Shown here: one piece after another, positions 1-8,264 of the stretch
Numbering within the stretch: position 1 is the first letter of the stretch
Layout of the letters: each line of letters begins with the position of its first letter
From: CAZGCA01 sp964524145
Lineage (GTDB): Bacteria > Hydrogenedentota > CAZGCA01
Direction: 5' to 3'
Assembly (NCBI GenBank): GCA_964524145.1
Contig: CAZGCA010000020.1
Location: 4,198-68,197, forward strand
DNA: 64,000 nucleotides
Notes under the pieces: generated by a model
Told to the model about the DNA's origin: nothing
Seen by the model: the letters and a program-made list of their open reading frames with translations, nothing else
Databases searched by the model: none
Translations under genes and position numbers: made by a program

Positions 1-1
1 G

Positions 2-910
2 AGCAACTTGGGTGTCGGCCGCAAAGGTTCGCCCTCTCGATCGTTGAAGCCGGGCGAAGAGGTCCAGCTCTGCGATATCGAGGGCCCGGGAGTCATCCGG
101 CACATCTGGATAACGACGAGACCTATACCGGTCAACCTGCGCAGCCTGGTAGTCCGGGCGTACTGGGAAGGCCAGGAACATCCAAGCATCGAATCACCGC
201 TGGGCGATTTCATGGGGTTCGCGCACGGCAAGGTCGAGTCGTACCAGTCCGCGGTCCACTCGCTGGGTCAATCCGCGGGCATGAACATCTGGCTCCCGAT
301 GCCGTTCCTGAAACGCGCGCGGTTCACGCTCACAAACGAAGGGAAAAAGGACGCCAGCCTTTTCTACCAGATAGACTACACGATCAGCGACGAGCTTCCT
401 TCAGACGCCGGCAGGTTGCACGTCTGTTTTCGCAGGGAGAACCCGACAACACTGAAACAGGACTTCGTCATACTGCCGAAACGCACCGGCAAAGGCCGGT
501 TCATCGGCGCTGTCATCGGTATTCGGTCGCTCAAACCCGGCTGGTGGGGCGAAGGCGAGATTAAGGTTTTCATGGACGGCGACACCGAGTTCCCGACCAT
601 TTGCGGGACCGGTTCGGAAGACTACGTCGGCCTCTCGTGGGGCATACAGCAGACACCGTTCATGTACAACGGGTGCAGCCTCAACTACAAAGGGTTCGTA
701 TCGATGTACCGGTGGCACCTGCCGGACCCCATATTCTGGGAGAAGGAGTGCCGGATCACCATCCAGCAGATAGGGTGGAAGGATGGGCTCGCCGAACGCT
801 CGGACGATTGGTGCGCAGCCACATTCTGGTACGAGCCGGTTCCAAGCGCGCCGCTGCTGCCGATGCCCGACGTCGCCGCGCGCACAGCCGACATCAACAT
901 ACCGAAGTAG
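2..910 (+). CDS. GH172-like (DUF2961) glycoside hydrolase, 5' end outside window
   Basis: The reading frame is open to the left edge, so the N-terminus lies upstream. The visible 302 residues match the DUF2961/GH172 fold: an early segment with GPGVIRHIWITT, then a central G-TGSEDY motif (CGTGSEDYVG) that is the family hallmark and holds a glutamate thought to be catalytic. Characterised GH172 enzymes act on difructose dianhydride or alpha-fructo/arabinofuranosyl linkages; the substrate here is unknown. A downstream glycosidase (GH16) lies on the opposite strand in convergent orientation. Family assignment is confident; specificity is not. Confidence 0.8.
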   Translation, partial: SNLGVGRKGSPSRSLKPGEEVQLCDIEGPGVIRHIWITTRPIPVNLRSLVVRAYWEGQEHPSIESPLGDFMGFAHGKVESYQSAVHSLGQSAGMNIWLPMPFLKRARFTLTNEGKKDASLFYQIDYTISDELPSDAGRLHVCFRRENPTTLKQDFVILPKRTGKGRFIGAVIGIRSLKPGWWGEGEIKVFMDGDTEFPTICGTGSEDYVGLSWGIQQTPFMYNGCSLNYKGFVSMYRWHLPDPIFWEKECRITIQQIGWKDGLAERSDDWCAATFWYEPVPSAPLLPMPDVAARTADINIPK

Positions 911-976
911 ATGAGCGCTTCTCTTCTGGGAATTCTGTGAGGTCCGTTCGAGCGCCGTTAGGCGTTGCGAGGCACG

Positions 977-1870
977 CTACTTCTTCTTCCACGCCCTGAC
1001 GTATTCGATGCTGTACGTTGACGGCAGGTTTTCGTCTTTCGGAAGACCGAACCATTTCGGCATCGTCTCGCTGTCAAAGTTGAGGTGCAACGGCTGGTGC
1101 CAGTTGGTGTTGGGCCCGCTTCGGACAAGCACGCCGTCAAAGTAGTACTTGATCTCCTTCTCGTCCCATTCGAGCCCGTACACGTGATACGCGTCGGCCA
1201 GGTTCTCGGGTGCCAGGAACACGCCGCCGACGCTCCAGTGCGTATCGCTGGTCGGCGTGCGGAACTCGTGGAGGTTCATGTTCACCTTTCTCTCGAAGCT
1301 GGGCGCGCGACCGCCTATCTCGAATACGTCTATCTCCGTCCACCAGTCGTCCGTCGAGTTATAGAACCAGAACGAGCTCGATCCCGCCGAGTTCATGGGC
1401 CTGGCTTTGACCTCGAAATACCCGTAGAGCACGGTCGTCTTGCTCTTCACTGCCGCAGAGGTGTACGTATGATACCCCCGGTCCTTGGGCATCTCGGGAA
1501 CTTCCTCTTTCTTCATCGCCAGGTGAAGCTTGCCGTCGCTGACCGACACGTTGCCACGATAGAAGAAGCCCGGTTGACGGCCCAGCCAGGTCGGGTTGTG
1601 GTTCCACCACTTCTCCGCGTCCAGCGTCTCTGCCTCGAACTCATCGGTCATCGGCTCGTAAGGCGCCCAGTTCCCGCGGTTTTCCTGGTCCGACAAGGGG
1701 TACGCGTCCGTCACCCGTTTCACGTGCGATTTCTTGATGTCGGGCCGGTGATCCTGAAACACGGGCCGCTTGGGTTTGGCACTACCGTCGCTCTTGTCTT
1801 CCGCAATGCCCGGTACCGAGATGACACAAACGACGAGTGCGAAGACGATGGATAGCTGCCTTCCAACCAT
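977..1870 (-). CDS. Secreted GH16 family glycoside hydrolase (agarase/carrageenase/laminarinase-like)
   Basis: A 297-residue protein with a signal peptide (residues 1-24, ending about GIA). The GH16 active-site signature E-I-D-V-F-E is at residues 179-184; Glu179 is the expected nucleophile, Asp181 the assisting acid and Glu184 the acid/base, with the inserted residue (beta-bulge) pattern ExDxxE. Trp-rich flanks (WFYNSTDDWW) fit the sugar cleft, and the C-terminus ends in a typical GH16 strand (YSIEYVRAWKKK). The ATG at 1870 is preferred over upstream ATGs because an AAAGGAG site lies 7 nt before it. GH16 members with this signature hydrolyse beta-1,3/1,4-glucans or sulfated galactans; the divergent sulfatase neighbour makes a sulfated galactan plausible, but this is inference. 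Confidence 0.88.
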   Translation of the reverse strand: MVGRQLSIVFALVVCVISVPGIAEDKSDGSAKPKRPVFQDHRPDIKKSHVKRVTDAYPLSDQENRGNWAPYEPMTDEFEAETLDAEKWWNHNPTWLGRQPGFFYRGNVSVSDGKLHLAMKKEEVPEMPKDRGYHTYTSAAVKSKTTVLYGYFEVKARPMNSAGSSSFWFYNSTDDWWTEIDVFEIGGRAPSFERKVNMNLHEFRTPTSDTHWSVGGVFLAPENLADAYHVYGLEWDEKEIKYYFDGVLVRSGPNTNWHQPLHLNFDSETMPKWFGLPKDENLPSTYSIEYVRAWKKK

Positions 1871-1937
1871 CAACATACTCCTTTCGGTTTCTGAAGTCGC
1901 TGGCGTTCTGAACGACACCGTTCGATTCTCGGTTACC

Positions 1938-1967
1938 AGAATACTGCATCCGGGCTTGCACGATCAA
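1938..1967 (-). promoter_or_regulatory. Sigma70-type promoter for the GH16 gene
   Basis: On the minus strand TTGATC (1967-1962) and TATTCT (1943-1938) are separated by 18 bp, about 70 nt upstream of the GH16 start. It lies back to back with the sulfatase promoter. Confidence 0.45.
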
Positions 1968-2002
1968 TCCGCAGATGAAGTTGGCGACGTGCCCGGGAAC
2001 GC

Positions 2003-2031
2003 TTGCATCATGCTGCACATGCGATTATACT
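2003..2031 (+). promoter_or_regulatory. Sigma70-type promoter for the sulfatase gene cluster
   Basis: TTGCAT (2003-2008) and TATACT (2026-2031) are 17 bp apart, about 55 nt before the sulfatase start. With the divergent GH16 promoter it forms a shared intergenic control region of about 220 bp. Confidence 0.55.
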
Positions 2032-2089
2032 TTGGACACGGCATGACGTACATCTGTTTCACCACCTGTGGCAAGGAGAACAGCTTGAG

Positions 2090-4033
2090 ATGGTAACCAG
2101 ACGACAGTTTCTGAAAGCCAGCAGTATAGGAACAGCAGCCGCGGCGTTGACTCGATGGAGGCGGCTCGGTGCAGCGTCCTCGACGTCTCGTCCGAACATC
2201 CTCTGGATATCGTGCGAGGACATCAGTCCGCATCTGGGATGTTACGGCCATTCCAACGCGCATACGCCGACGCTGGACCGGCTGGCCTCCGGCGGCATCC
2301 GGTACGAGAACGCTTTCACCGTCGCCGGCGTCTGCGCTCCAAACCGGTCGTCGATTATCACGGGCGTGTACTCGACGACGCTCGGGTCGCACCATATGCG
2401 TTCGGGCGGCGAGGGAACGGAACGATCGACCAAGCCGACACCTCCTCCCTACGTGAAATGCTTTTCCGAGTATCTTCGAGCTGCAGGCTACTATTGCACG
2501 AACAACTACAAAGAAGACTACAACTTCGTTCGGTCGGAGGCTGCCTGGGACGAATCCAGCCGGACCGCTCACTGGCGGAACCGTTCTGATCCCGGCCAGC
2601 CGTTCTTTGCCGTCTTCAACTACACCGGGACCCACGAGGGGTCGGTTCGCCTGACAAAGAGTCAGCATGCCGAGCGCACGAAACGTCTGACGCCGACGCA
2701 ACGGCAGAACCCCGATACGCTGACCCCACCGCCGTACTATCCCGATACACCCGTAGTCCGCCGCACCTGGGCGAACTACTACGAGCTGATCACGGCCATG
2801 GATTACTGGGCCGACGACATCCTGAAACAGCTACGGGAAGACGGGCTTGCCGGGGATACGATCGTCTTCTTCTGGTCGGACCATGGCGTTGGATTGCCGA
2901 GAGCAAAGCGGTGGATATACGATTCCGGCACTCATGTACCACTTATCGTCCATATCCCGGAGAAGTTCCGGGTCAACGGGCAGGGGAACCCGGGCACGGT
3001 CGACGACCGGATGGTCAGTTCGGTGGACTTCGCCTCGACCGTGTTGAACCTGACCGGGCTCCCGATACCCGACCATATGCTGGGCCAGCCGTTTCTCGGG
3101 CCGAACCTTCCGCCGGAACGGCACTATGTCTACGGTGCGCGGGACCGGATGGACGAACGCTACGAAATCATCCGCATGGTGCGGGACAAGCGGTATCAGT
3201 ACATACGGAATTACGAACCGTTCAAACCGTACTATCAGTACATGAACACGGCCGAGAAAGGCACGATCATGCGCGAGCTCCATCGAGCTGCCGAAAAAGG
3301 CAGCCTGCCGCCGGATGCCGCGTGGTTCGTTGCCGAGACCAAACCCGTCGAGGAACTCTACGATCTCGAGAAGGATCCGCATCAGGTGAAAAACCTGGCC
3401 GACGACCCCGAGTACCGATCGATACTCGATCGTTTCAGGGCCGAGCACGAAAAGTGGATCTTCGATACGGGCGACCTGGGGCTTATCCCGGAACCCGAAC
3501 TGGTAGTGCTCGAAGAGAGGTACGGCAGCAGGTATGCCATCTTGCGCCAACCAGGCCCGGACGACGAGTCGTTTCTGCGGACAGTGCGTTCCGTTGCCGT
3601 GCGGGCGGGACGTCCTGGCAAGTCCGACCTGCCGGATCTAATGGAGGCGCTGGAAAACGAACATGCCGCTGTCCGTTACTGGGCCGTGACCGGCATCGGC
3701 AACCTCGCCAGGGTAGGCGAGTCTGCGGTTGACTCAGTCAACGAAGCGCTGGACGATCCGTCGCCAACTGTTCGCGTTGCCGCAGCTCGAGCCCTGTTTC
3801 GGATGGACCATGAAGGACAGGCGGCTTTGCCCCGCTTGATAGCCGAGCTGAAAAGCCCGCACGAATGGGTGCGTCTGCACGCGGCAATCGCACTGGACAG
3901 CATCGGCGACAAGGCACGGCCCGCCATTCCCACGCTCAAGGAAGCGCTCAAGGATACGCATAACAAGTACGTCGTGCGCGTGGCAAACCATGCGCTCAAC
4001 GAACTGCTCGGAACCAACAATCGAGCCAGATGA
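2090..4033 (+). CDS. Exported arylsulfatase-family sulfatase with C-terminal HEAT repeats
   Basis: The start at 2090 (MVTRRQFLK) follows an AAGGAG site by 11 nt and gives a Tat-like signal (RRQFLKASS). The alkaline-phosphatase-fold core begins RPNILWISCEDISPHLGCYG, with metal-binding Asp/Glu-Asp. The formylglycine signature C-A-P-N-R-S-S-I-I-T-G has its cysteine at residue 82, so this is a type I Cys sulfatase requiring FGE maturation. Residues of about 515-640 form HEAT-like repeats (HAAVRYWAVTGIGNL, PTVRVAAARALFRM, EWVRLHAAIALDSIG), an appended alpha-solenoid not needed for catalysis. It heads a same-strand run with the PhoD-like, pectate-lyase-like and unknown secreted genes (gaps of 36, 78 and 2 nt). 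It probably desulfates an extracellular polysaccharide. Confidence 0.9.
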   Translation: MVTRRQFLKASSIGTAAAALTRWRRLGAASSTSRPNILWISCEDISPHLGCYGHSNAHTPTLDRLASGGIRYENAFTVAGVCAPNRSSIITGVYSTTLGSHHMRSGGEGTERSTKPTPPPYVKCFSEYLRAAGYYCTNNYKEDYNFVRSEAAWDESSRTAHWRNRSDPGQPFFAVFNYTGTHEGSVRLTKSQHAERTKRLTPTQRQNPDTLTPPPYYPDTPVVRRTWANYYELITAMDYWADDILKQLREDGLAGDTIVFFWSDHGVGLPRAKRWIYDSGTHVPLIVHIPEKFRVNGQGNPGTVDDRMVSSVDFASTVLNLTGLPIPDHMLGQPFLGPNLPPERHYVYGARDRMDERYEIIRMVRDKRYQYIRNYEPFKPYYQYMNTAEKGTIMRELHRAAEKGSLPPDAAWFVAETKPVEELYDLEKDPHQVKNLADDPEYRSILDRFRAEHEKWIFDTGDLGLIPEPELVVLEERYGSRYAILRQPGPDDESFLRTVRSVAVRAGRPGKSDLPDLMEALENEHAAVRYWAVTGIGNLARVGESAVDSVNEALDDPSPTVRVAAARALFRMDHEGQAALPRLIAELKSPHEWVRLHAAIALDSIGDKARPAIPTLKEALKDTHNKYVVRVANHALNELLGTNNRAR

Positions 4034-4069
4034 ATCTTCAATAATGCGTCTGCAAAGGAGAATGTCGGC

Positions 4070-5563
4070 ATGGACAATGAAAAACAGTTTCTGAAACGTA
4101 GTGTGCAGGCGGCACTGATCGTCTTGTTGGCACTACAGTTGACAAGCGGCGTTCTGGCCGATGGCGGCCCCTATCAGGCGACGGGCATGAAAGTCGGCGA
4201 GGTCACTGACACGGAAGCAATTGTCTGGACGAGGCTGACAAAGGCCCCCGAACGCGTCGGGTTTGACGCGCCCATGCCCGAAATCCTGTATCCTGAGCCG
4301 GGCACAGGCAAGCTTGTTCCACGCACCAAAGGGAGGCCAAGCACGCCGCCGGTCGTGAAGTATCCGGAAGGCTTTTCGGTAGAGAACATCGAAGGTGCGG
4401 CGCCGGGCACAACGGGCGAAGTCAGGGTTCGGTACAGAACCGGGCATGGTTCTGACTGGCGATCGACCGAGTGGCTGGCGGTTGATCCTGAACGCGACTT
4501 CACCCGCCAGTTCAAGCTCACCAACCTCGATCCCGATTCACGATACCAGGTGCATGTCGAAACACGAACCCCCGATGGCCAGCAAGGCCAGACGCTTAAA
4601 GGCGGGTTTCGCACCGCGCCACCGGCGGATCGACCTTCGCGCGTCGTGTTTACCGTATCCACAGGTCAAGCCTATCCCGACCAGGACGCCCCCGGCGGCG
4701 GGTACAAGATCTATCCTGCCATGCTGAAGCTCGACCCCAACTTCTTTGTCCATACCGGTGACATCGTCTATTACGATAATATGGCGAAGACGTTGCCGCT
4801 CGCACGCTGGCATTGGGCACGCATGTACAGCCTTCCCACCAACGTCGAGTTCCACCGCCAGGTTGCGAGCTACTTTATCAAGGACGATCACGATACCTGG
4901 ATGAACGACTGCTGGCCCGGCCGGAAGACCAGGTTCATGGGCGACTTCACCTTCGAACAAGGGAAAGCGGTCTTTCTCGAACAGGTGCCCATGGGCGAAC
5001 GGACGTATCGGACCGTGCGCTGGGGCAAGGATCTGCAAGTTTGGATGGTGGAAGGCCGCGACTACCGCAGCCCCAATCCCATGCGCGACGGACCCGAGAA
5101 AACCATCTGGGGCAACGAGCAGAAGCAGTGGTTCAAACGGACCGTTCAAGAGTCCGACGCAACGTTCCGCGTGCTGGTAAGTCCCACGCCGGTTGTCGGG
5201 CCCGACCGCACCAACAAGAAGGATAACCACGCAAACAGGGTCTTCAGGCATGAGGGCGACGAGCTGCGCGAGTTTATCTCGAAGCAGAAGAACATGGTGA
5301 CCGCATGCGGCGACCGCCACTGGCAGTACGTCTCGGTCGACGCCAAAACAGGTGTCCGCGAGTACTCCTGCGGACCGGCAAGCAACGAACACGCCGGCGG
5401 CTGGACGAACGACCAGCGCATGCCCGAACACCAATACCTGAACGTGGTCGGCGGGTTCCTGGCCATGACCGTCGACCGTCCCGACGGCACACCCACGATG
5501 ATCGCCCGGCACTACAGCGTGGACGGCGAACTGCTTAACGAAGACCGGCTCGTCGCCGAGTAG
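4070..5563 (+). CDS. PhoD-like secreted metallophosphatase
   Basis: A 497-residue protein with an N-terminal signal (about residues 1-31). A fibronectin-like PhoD N-terminal domain follows (GMKVGEVTDTEAIVWTRLTK), then the metallophosphatase domain with the metal-binding blocks FFVHTGDIVYYD, KDDHDTWMNDCWPG and CGDRHWQYVS. These match the PhoD family of calcium/iron-dependent phospho- or phosphodiesterases. The ATG at 4070 sits 9 nt after an AAGGAG site. In polysaccharide-degrading clusters PhoD-like proteins are frequent companions of sulfatases, and the true substrate (phosphate ester or another ester) is uncertain. Confidence 0.85.
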   Translation: MDNEKQFLKRSVQAALIVLLALQLTSGVLADGGPYQATGMKVGEVTDTEAIVWTRLTKAPERVGFDAPMPEILYPEPGTGKLVPRTKGRPSTPPVVKYPEGFSVENIEGAAPGTTGEVRVRYRTGHGSDWRSTEWLAVDPERDFTRQFKLTNLDPDSRYQVHVETRTPDGQQGQTLKGGFRTAPPADRPSRVVFTVSTGQAYPDQDAPGGGYKIYPAMLKLDPNFFVHTGDIVYYDNMAKTLPLARWHWARMYSLPTNVEFHRQVASYFIKDDHDTWMNDCWPGRKTRFMGDFTFEQGKAVFLEQVPMGERTYRTVRWGKDLQVWMVEGRDYRSPNPMRDGPEKTIWGNEQKQWFKRTVQESDATFRVLVSPTPVVGPDRTNKKDNHANRVFRHEGDELREFISKQKNMVTACGDRHWQYVSVDAKTGVREYSCGPASNEHAGGWTNDQRMPEHQYLNVVGGFLAMTVDRPDGTPTMIARHYSVDGELLNEDRLVAE

Positions 5564-5641
5564 CTCGAGTTCCGACACGTGCTTCAACCGGTGACGATTG
5601 AGGACAAGGCGTATCACCGGCGTGCAGGAGGAGGAATTGAC

Positions 5642-6991
5642 ATGGTGAAGAGTGTAGTTGCGTCCATAGTATGCGTTATTCTGGCAAGCGGCGTTTTGTG
5701 TAGCGCCGCCGCGGGCGGCGACGGCGGAGGAGACATGCCAATGAAAGCCATCGGTGAGTTTAACGTGCTCGACTTCGGAGCGGCTGCTGACGGTGCCACG
5801 GATGACACCGCGGCCATTCAATCGACAATAGATGCTGCAGCGGCCAAGGGCGGGGTCGTCGTCATGCCTCCCGGCAAGTATCTCGTCAAGGGCAGCCTGC
5901 AGGTGAAGGTGGGTGTGGCCGTGAAGGGCGCGGCGGAAGCGCCACTCGCCATCGAGCCGCTCACCGGCACGGTCATCCTGGCGACCGGAGGACGGGACAA
6001 CGAAGCCGCGCCGGCGCTCTTCGAGATGGGACAATCCAGCACCGTAACCGGACTAACGGTCTGGTACCCCGACCAGAAACCAACGGACATCCATCCCTAC
6101 CCGTGGACGTTTCACCTGACAGGGTTCGACAACACCGTCGAGAACGTCACGTTGATCAACAGCTATAACGGGATCAAGGTCGGCCCCGAACCCAATGTCC
6201 GTCACCGTATCCGCAGCGTCTACGGCTGCGTGCTGCGTCGCGGCCTCTTCGTGGACGCCTGTACCGATATCGGTCGCGTCGAGAATGTCCAGTTCCACTG
6301 CCATTGGTGGAGCGCGGCGTCCATCGGTGGCGAGTGGGACCCTGTGTTCAACTACATGGTCGAGCACCTCGAAGCGTTTGTGTTCGGCCGGACGGACTGG
6401 GAGTACGTGACCAACTGTTTCGTCTTCCCGGCCAAGATCGGCTGGCGGTTCATCAAGACCGAGAAGGGCATGTGCAACGGGCATTTCACCGGTAACGGCG
6501 CCGACGCGTGCGAGACCGCCGTGCTGGTCGAAGCGATTCAACCTATGGGGTTGCTTATCACCGGCGGCCAATTCGTCTCGTTTACGGGCAAGAATCCCGT
6601 CGAGGTCCAGATCGCCGAGACGTGCTATGGCAGCGTTCGGTTTGTGAACTGCGCGTTCTGGGGTCCTGCGCTCCACAATGCCATCGTGAAAGGAAAGGCG
6701 TTCGTTTCGTTCAACGACTGCTACTTCAGCAGTTGGAAGAAGGACACGCCCGACAATCCGCTCGTCGTGGTCGAATCGGGCCGGGTCCAGATCAACAACT
6801 CGACCTTCGCAACGCCCCAGCCAAGCATACGGCTCGGGCCCGGGGTGGCTCATGCCATCATCCAGGGCAACAACGGCAGGGCGGGCGTCCGCATCGAGGA
6901 CAATACGGGCGGCAAGGCCATCATCGTCAACAACGAACCTCCTGTACAAAAGCCGAAGCGAGGGTCCAGGAGGGCGAAAGAGAAAGGATAA
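5642..6991 (+). CDS. Secreted pectate-lyase-superfamily beta-helix protein
   Basis: A 449-residue protein. The start at 5642 follows a strong AGGAGGAGGAA site and gives a signal peptide ending near SAAAGG. The next segment, FNVLDFGAAADGATDDTAAIQ, is the characteristic opening of the Pectate_lyase_3 / right-handed beta-helix family, followed by GGVVVMPPGKYLVKG and repeated Asn/Val ladder rungs. No clear lyase or GH28 catalytic motif was found, so it may be an epimerase, lyase, hydrolase or non-catalytic binder. The next gene begins 2 nt after its stop codon, indicating translational coupling. Confidence 0.78.
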   Translation: MVKSVVASIVCVILASGVLCSAAAGGDGGGDMPMKAIGEFNVLDFGAAADGATDDTAAIQSTIDAAAAKGGVVVMPPGKYLVKGSLQVKVGVAVKGAAEAPLAIEPLTGTVILATGGRDNEAAPALFEMGQSSTVTGLTVWYPDQKPTDIHPYPWTFHLTGFDNTVENVTLINSYNGIKVGPEPNVRHRIRSVYGCVLRRGLFVDACTDIGRVENVQFHCHWWSAASIGGEWDPVFNYMVEHLEAFVFGRTDWEYVTNCFVFPAKIGWRFIKTEKGMCNGHFTGNGADACETAVLVEAIQPMGLLITGGQFVSFTGKNPVEVQIAETCYGSVRFVNCAFWGPALHNAIVKGKAFVSFNDCYFSSWKKDTPDNPLVVVESGRVQINNSTFATPQPSIRLGPGVAHAIIQGNNGRAGVRIEDNTGGKAIIVNNEPPVQKPKRGSRRAKEKG

Positions 6992-6993
6992 TC

Positions 6994-7950
6994 ATGGGAC
7001 TGTTATCGTCGTATTTGGTGCTGGTCGCGGTGGTGGTGATGGTGTCGGTGCCGGTGTCGGCGGGCGCGTCGCCTGTGCCGGCCGAAGTCGTGCAGACCCG
7101 GCAGAACCTCGACTTCTGGCTCGAAACCATGATCGTGTATCACGGCTACAGCGTCGATGAGGCGGCTCGAGTGTGCGGGTTGCCGGCACGAGATGTCGAG
7201 GAACGGGTTGCCGAACTGGGCTTGTCAGGAAAGTCCGTCTCGCCGAGGGCCGAAGATGGAACGATACGGGTGCTTCCGTACCCGGGCGGCCGCCATCCGC
7301 GGATAGGCTTTCTCGAAGGGGCCATCGACCCGCAACGCGGCACGAAGGTCAGCATCTTCCCGCCGTGGGAGAACGCAGGCTACGTGGTTCTCGATCTGCC
7401 GGAAGCGATCTTCAGCAATCTCGGGCTCATCTTCCTCGCTCACACCCATATTCCAACCATCTGGGACGAGCAAAACACGGTGATCGAGAACGTCGACTGG
7501 ACGCTCGACGATAACGGCACGCTGCGAATGGCCCGGACGTTGCCTAACGGTATCACTTTCGGCGCGGTTGTCGACCCGGAAACCGACCACGTTTCGCTCG
7601 AGCTCTGGCTCGAGAACGGCACCGAAAACACGCTCACAGAGCTGCGTACCCAGCTCTGCCTCATGCTCAAAGGCGCGCCCGGGTTCAACGACCAAACCAA
7701 GGAACGCACGCTGTTGAAATCGCCTGTAGCAGCCGTCAAGCACAAGGATCGCGACCGGTGGATACTCGTTGCATTCGAGCGGTGCGGCCGCGTCTGGGAC
7801 AACCCGCAGGTCCCTTGCATTCACTCCGACCCCGTCCTGCCGGACGTATCGGCCGGGAACCGTGTCTCCGTCAAAGGCCGCCTCTGGTTCTACGAAGGCA
7901 AAGACGTCGAGCAGGAGATCGCCCGAACGAAGACCACCCTGGCGAACTGA
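6994..7950 (+). CDS. Secreted protein of unknown function, coupled to the beta-helix gene
   Basis: A 318-residue protein with a clear signal peptide (about residues 1-24, ending SAGA). After it comes a helical segment (YSVDEAARVCGLPARDVEERV) that resembles a helix-turn-helix, which is odd for an exported protein. The rest (from GTIRVLPYPGG) looks like a beta-sandwich with a region rich in strands and a conserved-looking HTHIPTIWDEQN. I do not recognise a named family with confidence. Start chosen at 6994 because AAAGGA precedes it and it lies 2 nt after the previous stop. It probably works on the same polysaccharide as its upstream partner, by context only. Confidence 0.7.
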   Translation: MGLLSSYLVLVAVVVMVSVPVSAGASPVPAEVVQTRQNLDFWLETMIVYHGYSVDEAARVCGLPARDVEERVAELGLSGKSVSPRAEDGTIRVLPYPGGRHPRIGFLEGAIDPQRGTKVSIFPPWENAGYVVLDLPEAIFSNLGLIFLAHTHIPTIWDEQNTVIENVDWTLDDNGTLRMARTLPNGITFGAVVDPETDHVSLELWLENGTENTLTELRTQLCLMLKGAPGFNDQTKERTLLKSPVAAVKHKDRDRWILVAFERCGRVWDNPQVPCIHSDPVLPDVSAGNRVSVKGRLWFYEGKDVEQEIARTKTTLAN

Positions 7951-8001
7951 CTACTGACGACTGCTTTCTCCCCGTCTACTGTCTACCGTCTACCGTCTAC
8001 T
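7946..8001. repeat. Heptameric tandem repeats (ACTGACT and GTCTACC units)
   Basis: Three 7-bp units ACTGACT/ACTGACG/ACTGCTT run from 7946 to 7966, and four units GTCTACT/GTCTACC/GTCTACC/GTCTACT run from 7974 to 8001. The first block overlaps the stop codon of the preceding gene. The GTCTACC unit recurs in inverted orientation at 13670-13697. Confidence 0.8.
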
Positions 8002-8011
8002 GCAGTTTTCC

Positions 8012-8040
8012 TTGACTCCTGCGCAGTTTGCGTCTATACT
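8012..8040 (+). promoter_or_regulatory. Sigma70-type promoter upstream of the HNH gene
   Basis: TTGACT (8012-8017) and TATACT (8035-8040) are separated by exactly 17 bp. Transcription would begin near 8047, leaving about 215 nt before the HNH start. Confidence 0.65.
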
Positions 8041-8264
8041 CCATACAACGAACCGGGGGTAAGAATCGCAACCCGTCAGGTGGAGGACGGCGTGGGAGAT
8101 TGTACCGTAAGGAAGTTGCTCGGTCTGGGATGGGGAAGTCCACGTTCTGCAGACCAAATGCCTGAGAAAGAGGATGGATGGAAATGGGTGACTCTTCCCG
8201 TTTTGCCCCTTCTCCCAACGCTCCCAACGTGGGACACTGCCCAAGCATGTGAGAGGACAAGGCT
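8041..8264 (+). other. Long untranslated leader before the HNH gene
   Basis: The segment lies between a good promoter and the HNH start. It has no convincing ORF with a ribosome binding site. It contains a 9-bp unit CTCCCAACG repeated twice near 8213-8230. It may be a leader, a small RNA, or the decayed end of the inserted segment; I see no recognisable RNA family. Confidence 0.35.

Noticed and set aside
4538..6034. A long minus-strand open frame (498 codons) opposite the PhoD-like and beta-helix genes
   Set aside because: It runs antisense to two recognised genes, has no family match and no ribosome site; such frames arise by codon bias in GC-rich genes. The same applies to 16915-18597 minus, 33857-35224 minus, 40411-42135 minus, 46206-47855 plus and 47895-49343 plus.
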